A stretch of 64,000 bases of DNA from Daldinia sp. FL1419. Its lineage: Eukaryota > Ascomycota > Sordariomycetes > Xylariales > Hypoxylaceae. Shown piece after piece: positions 46,687 to 55,905 of the stretch. A program made the position numbers and the translations under genes. The stretch lies in the NCBI GenBank assembly GCA_025201765.1, contig MU623492.1:16840-80839 (forward strand), in the 5' to 3' direction. The notes under the pieces were generated by a model. The model did not search any database. It saw only the letters and a list, made by a program, of their open reading frames with translations, and was not told the origin of the DNA. Position 1 is the stretch's first letter. Each line of letters starts with the position of its first letter.

Positions 46687-47305
46687 TTAATCCAAACCAT
46701 CATCCTCTGCCTGTAGGGGATGAGCTAGACCGGCTCCCACCAAACACCCCATCGTGGTAGCCGTTGGCACGGCCTTGATCATTGTTTCAGTCGCCCGCCG
46801 CATATTGATACGACCCTGTGGTGTCAGTGTCACACCGAGATCTGCTACAAATGGGCTGTTTATTTCAAGAACGGGAGCATGAGCCTATCTAATCATTCCT
46901 GGGTTAGTTCATCGAGCTTATACGGGGATATTAGACTGAATCGTACCAGAAAACCTTCACTATAATCAGTACCGTCCTCTAGTGTGACGAGTACACCCTT
47001 CAAGATCTAAGGCCTCAAACCTGGTGCCTCTTCGCTAATCGTCGTCTATCTTCCGCACGCTTAAGACACCGACGTCGTGGAACTGGATGCCCGCGGGGCC
47101 TGCGTACCGCTCAACCAGGTCGGCGCGAATCCGGGCGCGAAAGGCCGCCGGGTCTGCGTGGTCCCACCCGACGACGTTTTGCATGTGTTTTGCACGAGCA
47201 TTACGGAATGAATTGTTGCCAAAGACTATTGCGCGCTCCGGCGCAAGCAAGTCCTGCGGGCCCACCGCCAAGGATCAGAACGTCAACGATGGGTACGGTA
47301 GCCAT
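46687..47305 (-). pseudogene. Wrecked thioredoxin-reductase-like FAD/NAD(P) oxidoreductase gene
   Basis: Both ends of a fungal thioredoxin-reductase-like (GliT-type) flavoprotein can be read, but the middle is gone. The start MATVPIVDVLILGGGPAGLA gives the FAD-binding loop. A small deletion and frameshift follow; then another frame reads NSFRNARAKHMQNVVGWDHA, the segment after the first strand pair. A stop comes at 47035. The end reads NSPFVADLGVTLTPQGRINM and KAVPTATTMGCLVGAGLAHP, the usual C-terminal helix, to a TAA at 46687. Missing are the CxxC redox pair, the NADPH domain and the VPGVFAVGD segment. About 200 of roughly 320 residues are present or recognisable. It cannot encode a working enzyme. 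Confidence 0.85.
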
Positions 47306-47353
47306 GGTCGTCCTCTCAAGTCTTCTAATACCATAACAGTGTGCTATACGAAG

Positions 47354-47716
47354 ATGAAAGTTCTTAATCTGGGAAAGGTTGAGTCTCTGAATTATTATGC
47401 TAATGCTGTAGGAGGTTTATTAGATGATAGCTACACAACAACACTTGAATCTTCAAGGTAGGTGAGTAACAAGAATTTATTTAATTAGCAGGGAAAAAAT
47501 AATTCCGAAAAGACGCCTTTTAATATACTCACACCACTCATGCTGAGGTCCAATGGCAGTAAGCAACTCGCCGGAGACATACTTCGGCAACTTTCAGAGT
47601 TCAGACCCGGAGGGCGTTTTCTTCTTATACCAACAGTATTGCGGGATCTTATTCTATCTAACCTGCCGTCCCACCTTGACATAATTAATAGATACCTACC
47701 TAGATATCTTAGGTAA
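47354..47716 (+). CDS. Possible small two-exon gene or gene remnant, function unknown
   Basis: An ATG at 47354 opens a frame to 47457. A GTAGGT donor and a possible acceptor at 47546-47547 join it to a second exon ending in a TAA at 47716, which would give 90 residues. The segments YYANAVGGLLDDSYTTTLES and LAGDILRQLSEFRPGGRFLL look protein-like. I recognise no family, and the branch point is weak. It may be a leftover piece of a larger gene, as the neighbours on both sides include decayed genes. Confidence 0.25.
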
Positions 47717-47970
47717 ACGGCCTATTAACTGTCCCTAGGTGTTGCTAAAAGGCCTCGGAACCGGAACCGATTCTTTTTCGCCGGCTTAGCGCTCCGGTGG
47801 GTCTATCAAATGTGTCCGCCGCTAGTCCGTAAAGTCTCCGCCCGGAGGACCCGCCTAGCGGGGACCATAAAAGTCGGAGGAGAGGTACTTGGGTACCTGA
47901 GTAATCGCTTTGCAACATGTACCCTATTTTAATAGAGGGTAAGGGATTGACCCTTTACTTAGATTTTGGC

Positions 47971-48678
47971 CTACGCTCCTTTTGAAGTTACTGCTCCGTT
48001 ACACAAAAATGGAAAGTTCATCTGATGGCGCCACCAGCCGTGATCATATCGCCACAAGCTCAGCCCTAACGCCCTTCCCGGACACCCTTGGGGCTCAAAT
48101 TCACGATGCAAATCCCCAAGACACCGTGTCACTGCTTCCGGGTCATCTACTTTGTTCATCAGCGTGTAGTGGCCACGGAACGCGCCAAGGTCTTGCCGGC
48201 TTAATACGTCGTGCCACTTTTCCTGAAGCTCTTTTACTAGACTCTCTACCGGCTCAAGACCGGACACTGGAACCGCCACGCCCCCGCGTCCCATACGTAT
48301 GGGCGGGCCCACGGCACGGATCTCAAAGGGTGATATGCGTGCCACCGCTGACATGATATCTGCCCTGAGGGATGGAAGGGTAAAGCCTGGTAAAGCACGA
48401 AATAGGGAGATGTGTGCACCAACGCGGAGAAGTAAAGGTGGGTAGTACCGCTCGCGCAGGGCGCACATAGCTTGATGATGCACGGTGTCTGTTTGCAGTG
48501 TTATGACGTAGTATATCTCTTCTTCCTCTGGTGAATTGGTTTTTGGCATATGGTTGTCGCGTCTTCGGCGGTGGATTACGGTATGTGACCGCGAGTAAGT
48601 AGAGTCTACCATGGTAACTAAGCGACTCGTTGGGGATGCTCGGATACCCCTCAAGAGGTAGCGATTTTTATTAGCCAT
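47971..48678 (-). CDS. 2'-5' RNA ligase / 2H phosphoesterase superfamily protein
   Basis: The 2H phosphoesterase fold has two His-x-Ser/Thr motifs that act on 2',3'-cyclic or 2'-5' phosphodiesters. Both are present: H89-I-S-L and H170-Y-T-L, about 80 residues apart, as usual. Single exon of 235 codons. The first 43 residues are Arg-rich and unlike the family; ATG codons at residues 23 and 44 (MPKTNSPEEEE, at 48549) are plausible true starts, leaving a core of about 190 residues. The C-terminal segment LSLWRYDHGWW matches the family's final strand. The cellular substrate is unknown. Intact. Confidence 0.85.
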   Translation of the reverse strand: MANKNRYLLRGIRASPTSRLVTMVDSTYSRSHTVIHRRRRDNHMPKTNSPEEEEIYYVITLQTDTVHHQAMCALRERYYPPLLLRVGAHISLFRALPGFTLPSLRADIMSAVARISPFEIRAVGPPIRMGRGGVAVPVSGLEPVESLVKELQEKWHDVLSRQDLGAFRGHYTLMNKVDDPEAVTRCLGDLHREFEPQGCPGRALGLSLWRYDHGWWRHQMNFPFLCNGAVTSKGA

Positions 48679-49059
48679 TGATTAAGATGGTATATTTACT
48701 GAAATAAACTAGACATGTTAGTATTATTCAAATATTTTATAGGTAATTACCTAGCAATCAAGTGGTCATGAATCGCTATGACGTCGACGAATAAGTTCAT
48801 AGGGATGGTCACTGCTACAACAAAGATCTAATGTCGTTGGGTAGCCAGCCACTGACTTATCTGTCTTTAATAGGCTCTTACTTTTAGTTGCTACAAGTGC
48901 AGTGTGCACTGCAATTATTTGGCACTGAAAGACATTTTTACTCGAGAGTCCCGAAACGCGCCGTAAAGAAATACGCAGTTAAATAACTGATGAATGCTGT
49001 ATTCAAGATTTGAGTAACCAAACCTATCGTTAACTCAAAGGTATCTCTCTCCCTATCTC
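48679..49059. other. Short intergenic stretch
   Basis: Upstream of the RNA-ligase-like gene and downstream of the secreted-protein gene. No gene was seen. Confidence 0.5.
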
Positions 49060-49816
49060 TCACGGGGCCGCGGGCGTAACTGCCGTGCTCTGGAAAGTTG
49101 CGCAACTAACACCTGTGATATCGACAATCATCTGAGCGGCGCCATCGTGGCCTTGAGCGCAAGCACCGCTAGGGGCTCGTAGCGCCGTGCCGTCAAACTG
49201 TACAAGCCCAATTTTAGAGGTGGCGCAGTCCTCGGCCCGGAAGTGTGTGCCGTTGAAGCCGACGCAGGCGTTAACACCGACGAGGTCCGGGCGGAACCCG
49301 GCGCTGAAGCTACGCTGCACACGTAGGACCGAGTTCCCGTTTAGTGTCGTCGGTGTAATCTGTCGATCGGCTGCAGTATTTACGCAAGCGGCGTCGACAA
49401 TCTCGCCTGCCCATAGTCCGATAGTGAACAAGGACCAAAATAAAGTGCACATTCTACTAGATGTGGCCATGCGTAGTGGAAAACGTACCGTTGTTGCGGA
49501 ATGTGAGGCATTCATTACCCGGTACGCCATTGACTTCTTTTAGGACGAGAGTATTGCCAGTAGTAGTGGCGCCAGCGGCAGCGCCGTTATTTTTATCGCC
49601 ACCAACGATATTTTCGTTCGAGTTGCCCCCCTGCTCTGCCTTGCTGGCGTTTCCGTTTCTATTACCCTGATTATTCGCGGGACGGCCCGCATGGTGTCTA
49701 GCTAGTAGTGAAGTCACATCTTCGAGGTCCGTAGATCTTGCGGCACCGACGTGCGCGCGATCAATAGCAACAGCCGAAACGGAAGCCGCGAGGAAAAGCA
49801 CATTGATGAACTTCAT
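49060..49816 (-). CDS. Small secreted cysteine-containing protein
   Basis: Exon 1 is 49816-49489 and exon 2 is 49406-49060, with an 82-bp intron (GTACGT donor, GGCAG acceptor); 224 residues. The N-terminus MKFINVLFLAASVSAVA is a clear signal peptide. A low-complexity Gly/Asn-rich linker follows (about residues 45-90), then a compact domain from about residue 95 with six Cys (NECLTF, AACVN, NACVGF, EDC, GACAQG, VSCATF). The C-terminus is QSTAVTPAAP. The layout fits fungal secreted proteins of unknown function in which the cysteine domain recurs; no enzyme motif is visible. Its promoter contains a 61-bp homopolymer directly upstream. Confidence 0.8.
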
Positions 49817-49871
49817 GGTGAGCGACGATGGCCGTAGTCCGCTTGTAGCTAGAAAAACATATATTGAAAAT

Positions 49872-49874
<3 letters not shown>

Positions 49875-49935
<61 letters not shown>
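49875..49935. repeat. Uninterrupted 61-base A homopolymer
   Basis: Sixty-one A on the plus strand, that is a T tract about 60 bp upstream of the secreted-protein ATG on the minus strand. The exact length may be a sequencing estimate. Confidence 0.9.
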
Positions 49936-49940
<5 letters not shown>

Positions 49941-50834
49941 TAACGTGGTCCAGCCAAGGAGAAGTGAATGAAAACAATATAGTGAAGTAAATATCCCTCA
50001 AGAACTAAATGATGCAGACAGGATTTTGAATTGTAGAGGTTTACATGAATTACTTATACGAACAATCGTCATGACAGTGACGCAAGGCATATCCGCGGCT
50101 TGATGGTTTAGGTCGCTGGGCGACACGGAGAACATCCCAAGAAAGCTAGTTAGGTTCGTCTCATCTCAGCTCTCCAGGTAGATTCTCGGGTCGATTCTGG
50201 GTAGGCGACGTCTCACGATGCGTGTGAACTAGGGAGTCATTTCACACGTGGGGATCGTCTACCTCTACCCCTGGCTAGTCCGTAAATGATGAGACGATTT
50301 GCCCCCCGCGACGCTATGACTTGGACGGTCCACGCTAGGATCCATGGAAAGCCAGTGGAGCAAGACAAAGATGAGATGTCATGCCAATGGCATTAGCTAC
50401 TCTTGGGATCGGATATTTTATCTTGAATAGGTACCTGTCACTATATGGAGATAAATGGAACAGATATTAGCCAAAAATATCATGTCAATAGGCTTCGTTT
50501 GTTAGCATAAGGGTCTGATATTGTGAAAATTCTTCCGCCTCACGGTGACGTTCTTAGTATTAATGTATATTACTTTATATGAGTGTGTTAATGCCTACTG
50601 CCCCATTAGTAGCTTGTTGTGGATTAGGCAGGTTAGGTAAGTGTTTGGGTTTATATAGCTACGTAGTTATAGGTAGTTGGTGATTAGTCTTGCTCTATTC
50701 ACAAACGTAAGTAGCTCTACACGTACTGTATATTGGCTCGAGTATTGTCAATGAAGTGCATTTGAATAGAAAGGTGTAACGGGTGGAATAGTAGTTGGCG
50801 CTTTTTTCAAGCTACTATCGCTAAGGATGTTAAA
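49936..50834. other. Intergenic, no gene recognised
   Basis: About 0.9 kb without a protein-like frame, between the homopolymer and the promoter of the small cysteine-rich gene. Confidence 0.5.
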
Positions 50835-50842
50835 TATATAAG
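50835..50842 (+). promoter_or_regulatory. TATA box candidate for the small cysteine-rich gene
   Basis: TATATAAG about 145 bp upstream of the ATG at 50982, followed by a pyrimidine-rich stretch typical of fungal transcription starts. Confidence 0.5.
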
Positions 50843-50981
50843 CACTTGTGCATTCTTCGCTACCTAGTATATCTGCTCCATCTTCTCTATCTACAGCAAT
50901 ACCATCATCATCATCCTCTAATAGGACCTTACAACCAGTAGTGCCGCGCCAATATATCTAGATATCAGCCAACACTTCACC

Positions 50982-51215
50982 ATGCCGATCATAGCCTGTT
51001 ATCATTGCCGTACCAACTATTCGGACACTTGGAAGGATGATTGCATCAAATGCAATATCTCTCCGTTTGCAGTGTGCCGACATCCACATTGCGCCCGAGA
51101 CGGCCCAAAGCATACTCCAGTAACCGAAAAAACCCGCCAGCCAATCTCTATGAGAAAGGCCTTCCAGTATTGTCAGGGAAGATTCGGCCGCAGAGAGCGG
51201 CGTGGAATCATCTAA
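50982..51215 (+). CDS. Small cysteine-rich protein, possible zinc ribbon, function unknown
   Basis: A 77-codon single exon with a good start context (CACTTCACCATG), a TATA box upstream and a T/C-rich leader. Six Cys sit early with regular spacing: C6-x2-C9, C21-x2-C24, C32 and C37, plus His at 8, 34 and 36. The pattern suggests binding of one or two zinc ions. The C-terminal half is basic. No named family is recognised. Support comes from the spacing of Cys and the promoter-like upstream sequence only. Confidence 0.45.
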   Translation: MPIIACYHCRTNYSDTWKDDCIKCNISPFAVCRHPHCARDGPKHTPVTEKTRQPISMRKAFQYCQGRFGRRERRGII

Positions 51216-51352
51216 CCTACCTTCATGCAGTGCTTAGGTAGTAAATAAAGATACAATGTCCTAGAAATATGCAGCCCGATGCGAAAAGGAAAAAGAAAAG
51301 GGCAATATTAGAACATGAACTTCGTCTAAATACGAATGGTAGGCTAACAAGA

Positions 51353-52025
51353 CTAAGATTTATGTTTATTGTTCCGCAGGAGCCCAGAGGCTTTCTTAGC
51401 ACCAGCTTCTAAATCTGCCTCAGCTTGTCCCCCTGCCTTCCCTTCCGCCTTCGCCTTCTTCTTATGCGCTTTAGATATCCAGCTAGATCCAAATTTTATT
51501 ATGATTCATAGTATAGGGTTAAATAGAACCCAGAGGGAGGCAACGAAAATACCCACCCAACTGATGCCGATCCTGTCGATGAGAGGGTTCGCAAGGGCAG
51601 CAGCGCCTGCGCCCAATAGGCAGCGGAAGAGATTATTCGCCGCCACAGCGGTAGCCGGTGTTTCCAAATTCATGTCTACTACGAGCGAGATATATATCTG
51701 TACGTAATCTAGAAAACTCTACAGGAAACTTGCTAATATCTTGTTGTCGATTATAAATAATGGGCAATTTGAGAAGACGCGCGACTCGGTGAAAGTTCTT
51801 GTCGAGAATGCGCCCTGCTGTCCAGCGGGAATCCAGGCTACCGGCTCTCAATGGTAGATAGTACAATCTAATCCTTAACGAGTCGAATCCGTATAGTTGC
51901 TGTAGTTGTGTTGATAGAGTGCTCACGACTACGAAATAGCCCGAATAAAGCAGCACACCGTACCATAAGATCGTACCGGCTTCTTTCTCGGTAGCGATCT
52001 TGACGTTTCTTCTGCGAAATTTCAA
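51353..52025 (-). pseudogene. C-terminal stump of an MFS drug-efflux (DHA1) transporter, with deletion and stop
   Basis: The frame from 52025 reads the seventh helix onward (GTILWYGVLLYSGYFVV, STLSTQLQQLYGFDSLRI, GRILDKNFHRVARLL). It then loses about 60 residues. After the deletion the match continues in another frame (TPATAVAANNLFRCLLGAGA, ANPLIDRIGISWVGIF). A TGA at 51506-51508 interrupts the last helix where Trp is usual, and the tail runs to a TAG at 51353. The N-terminal half of the transporter (helices 1-6) is absent upstream. Three independent kinds of lesion make this a clear pseudogene. Confidence 0.88.
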
Positions 52026-53860
52026 AATTTATTAAAACTAGGATAAAATGTAAAAGTTAATTCATTAATATCGTTATATATGATCCTTACTCTATTCTAA
52101 TTTCTAGTCCTTGGCTCTCTCTCTCTATATACCTAGTTGGCGATACACCCGGATGTTCGGAGTCGAAGCGCTTAAGTATGCGTTACTTGAAAACATTCCA
52201 ACTCGAATCCTGATTGGACAGAGCTTGCTATAGTATTCTTCGATTAGTATTTCTTTAACCTCTTTGAATCTTGATTTGTTTACTTTAGTGGATTAGTGCG
52301 CGTTGACATATTTGACATCGAACTGGGCAATCGTAGAGGAATAAGGAGGTCTTGTGACAGGGATGCATTGACAATGCCCTTTGCGTGCCTTGAGATACCT
52401 ATATTATACCACTTATATGAGAGATTCATTTTCAGCAGAAAGGTCGATTTAGTCTTGTAAGGCAGACGTACTCGGTGACTTTACTCGGTATGATTTCCAC
52501 ATTTTCGCAGCTCTCAATAACTTATGTAAATCTCGTACGGTTTTCCCCTATTTTTATCTTTTATGAAAATCATACACGAGGCAAGATCATTCTAGATAAC
52601 TAATATACCTAGGCGGGTAAGTAACCACCAAAATTCTTATCCCAAAACCCCAGCACAAAATGAGCGCATTAAATGCAGCCGAATTCATCCCATATATACT
52701 AAATTAGACATGACGTGACGATACTAGTATATCGATAATCAAACCATGAAATTCTGTGTTTCAGTTTTGCTATCCAGGTAAAGAACCATGAGTACTATTT
52801 TAAGTGCGTGCTGAATATTAATCGTGGGTTGATCGAGTGCACGATCAGTTAGCCGAGAAGGATCGGTTCCATGCGAAAAGGAGCCTCAAACTACCTACAT
52901 AGTTATATAATATAGGTAGGTAAGTTAGCAACCCCAAAAATGGATAACGTTTAAGGCTGATCGACATCTGATCGACATCAACCAGGTACCCACTAAGGGG
53001 GAGATTTCCGACTTCAAAATGCCTACAGGTCTCAGGGATGGAGGTGGGTTAGGGGAAATACGTGATCGGTCATTATAATCCTTAATCCTACACGAGTTTG
53101 GCAAATAAAGTTTTCAAAATAAACTAATTGAGATAGATGGTGGGGGCCCCAAGAGTGTATTTGATTTTCATTAGTATAGGTATTTTATTAATTCGATGCT
53201 TTATTTAGAGGAACATGAAGACTCTACCTTGCTATGAAAACCATTCACATTATCTTGTCAGGTCTTGTAACAGAATAATTATCTGCTAACATCAACATTC
53301 TCTCTAACTACCAACAGAACTCTTGACTAGGTAGGCCAAGCGTGAAATCGGTTTTGGTTTGTTCTTCTAAACATAGATGAGCTTGATTACTTGTTGGATG
53401 GCTGAATCCATCGTATGCTTGCCCAGGCCCCTGGGAGGCTTGTGGCGCATGAGGTACCGTTTTCACCTACCTAGGTATCTAGGCAATTCATGCAATCCCT
53501 CCATCGAGCTATTTGTAATAGTAGCTTTCCGGTTATTGACATAATTCTATCCATTCAGGTCCTTGGAGCAATCCGTATGATTTTGAAAGTGTTCTTGACA
53601 TCAGGCTGCGCTGTGAATAAACTACTTCCGAAGAACAAACGACCAATTCGACGACTTGGAAACGTAGCACTCAAATTAATGGGAGCTCCCGACTAGAAAG
53701 TTTAGGGGTAAGGGACGCCAAGCTTGCTAAAGCTCAGCCGTTCTACCCTACATATTCCTAATAAATGTGTGCTATATCGCCGTGCTCAAGTAGAGATACC
53801 ATATTCCAAGCTCAGTTATCCTACAGGCGTCATATCAAAGCCATCGTATCGCTAGGATAA
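52026..53860. other. Intergenic 1.8 kb, no gene recognised
   Basis: The missing N-terminal half of the efflux transporter cannot be found here. An ACCTAGGT-type motif lies at 53468-53480. The frame at 53490-53696 has no recognisable content. Confidence 0.5.
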
Positions 53861-55720
53861 ATGAGCGACCCTTCTACTTTTGTTCCCCTATCTTGTTTTC
53901 CCTCTTGTGAGATTATTTCGTGTTTTGTCTTCCTTTAGTTCAGTGTGCACAATGAGAGAGACCACAACTTGGAAAAGATCGATGGCTGGATCTCGCAGGG
54001 TGAGTTGACCAGAGATCGCGTCATGTCACGTCTCAATAAAGTCGCAATAGAGTGTGCAATTAGCTCGGAGGATAAACAAGCCCTTCGAGATACTTTTGCG
54101 TCGGTCTGCAGCCACCATTCTTCAGGCGGGGCTACCGTCCTGACCGAGTCAGCCTTCGTCTCTCTCTTACAATCCAAGGCTGGCCTGCCCCTCAATTCCG
54201 AAGGGGCTGAAGTCGGGAAAATTATTTACGAGATGCTTGTCTATCTTAGCACCTTACCCTTCCCTACGCAACCGCATCCTCGATTAGAGGGTCTTGCTTT
54301 AGATGAGATCACTCGAGCTCTGGCCTGGGCGCTGTCAGACAGGACGAAGTACATCTTTGACGAGAGCAACCACTCGCGGACACGTACAAGATCTGACCAC
54401 AAACGCGTACTCTTTCAAAGTCTAGCCAGTGGTGTTGTACCCACCACCAAGCAAGATGAGGTGCGGCGGCTTGTGAGCTCGCTGGCTCGCCGCAATCTTT
54501 TCGATGTTGACGAGTTTCATCACAATCTTTGCGGTATGAACAATGACGCTGATGGCGATGAGATTTATCATGACCTATTGGAAGTTTTATACTCTACGTA
54601 GGAGGAGACGCCTCCGTGGTTAGCGAATGTGCCGCGAGACAAGTTTCGAGCTGCTGCAAAGCAGCTTAAAGAAGATGAGAAACTGCCTGGATTACATACG
54701 CTCTCAATTCCGGTGCCATGATTTGAGGGATTTGCGAAGATCATGTTGGCTTTGTGATTCGAGCCTGTTACTCCTGAGGAAAGTACTGTTGAGCTATCCC
54801 AGTATGACGACGTGACGCGATGTATTTGTGCCGCTTTTATATAGGACTCGGATGGGACCTGTGACTTAGACACGGGCATATCCGGGGTTATTACTTGGCC
54901 CTCGTTTTGTCAAGCTCTAAATACTTCTACGCCATTCTTATTCGACCCTTTTTACCGATTACTTACACTCGCTCTCCTAAATAAGCCTGGTACTTTCGAT
55001 ATTGCCGACTCGTCCGAACCCATACCTCATATTCCAGCTGGCGCGGTGCTTACTCGATCGCGAGCAAGCCAGTTAAACACATTTCTCGTTCACTCTGCCT
55101 ATAGCCCGGACTTGCGTCGCATGGAATGCTACGTGCCGTCAAACTTACCTACGCCAGAAAACCTTGCGCAGGCTATACAAGATGTACCCGACGAGGCAAT
55201 AGTGCTATTCGCTGGCCGAGTTGCCGGTATCGGGCCGGCGAGAGGGCTACCTCCTTGCGTCTTCGGGCTTTTTAGTCCTAAGCCTAAAGAGGACCGCTCT
55301 TGTATTTTAGCCCGTGCGGAATTCCGACCGAATGCTGAGGGGCAACAACAGTGCACGTTATTCCAGCTTGCACCTAGGCAGGATTTATTCCAGGGGGTCC
55401 CTGCGACTACGGGGTGGAATGTTGTCACCGATGCTGACGGTAGCAGGAATGTTTTGCTCGGACGTGCTAACGATATTGAAAATATCGAGGGAGAAGCGGA
55501 GGGAGCCGCGCTCGTACTTCGGGATGGGTTAAGACGTGGGGAATTTAGGCACCGAGGTAGAAGCAAGGGCAGGAATGTAGATTTGGATACGGAGGATAGA
55601 CCGGAAAAGGTAACTTACAAGTCAAACCCAACTCGGGGTAATTGGGCGCTGGAGTTTAACGTTGAGCATATTGAGATTTGGAGTGAGATTGACAGTAGCG
55701 AGTCTGACATATACATATAG
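53861..55720 (+). pseudogene. TLDc-like protein gene with four in-frame stop codons and no frameshift
   Basis: A single frame from about 53939 to the TAG at 55718 reads as one protein but is interrupted by TAG at 54599, TGA at 54719, TGA at 54755 and TAG at 54842. Between the stops the text is coding (EETPPWLANVPRDKFRAA, DEKLPGLHTLSIPVP, FEPVTPEESTVELSQYDD). An ATG at 53861 is in the same frame, with a further TAG at 53936 that an intron (53882-53938) could remove. The C-terminal third (PPCVFGLFSPKPKED, CTLFQLAPRQDLFQG, GNWALEFNVEHIEIWSEI) resembles the TLDc fold of proteins linked to oxidation resistance and V-ATPase regulation; the N-terminal part is helical. Family assignment is tentative, the reading-frame pattern is certain. 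Each stop is one transition away from CAG, CGA or TGG. Confidence 0.72.
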
Positions 55721-55905
55721 TTCGAGATATTTATCATATCAATCACGGACTATTAAGTTTAAAAGTATGAGTTAGTAGATGGCTTTGTGTAAGTACCATT
55801 TTTGATATGTATAAAGTGGAAAGGGGGCGGAATTGCTATATGAATCGACAGCTCGTGTATATCGTCGGCAAATCACGCCCTATTTACTCCAATTCTTATC
55901 ACCTC

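Noticed and set aside
54599..54844. Selenocysteine or programmed readthrough in the TLDc-like gene
   Set aside because: Two TAG and two TGA are mixed, no known recoding context is visible, and Pezizomycotina lack selenocysteine insertion.
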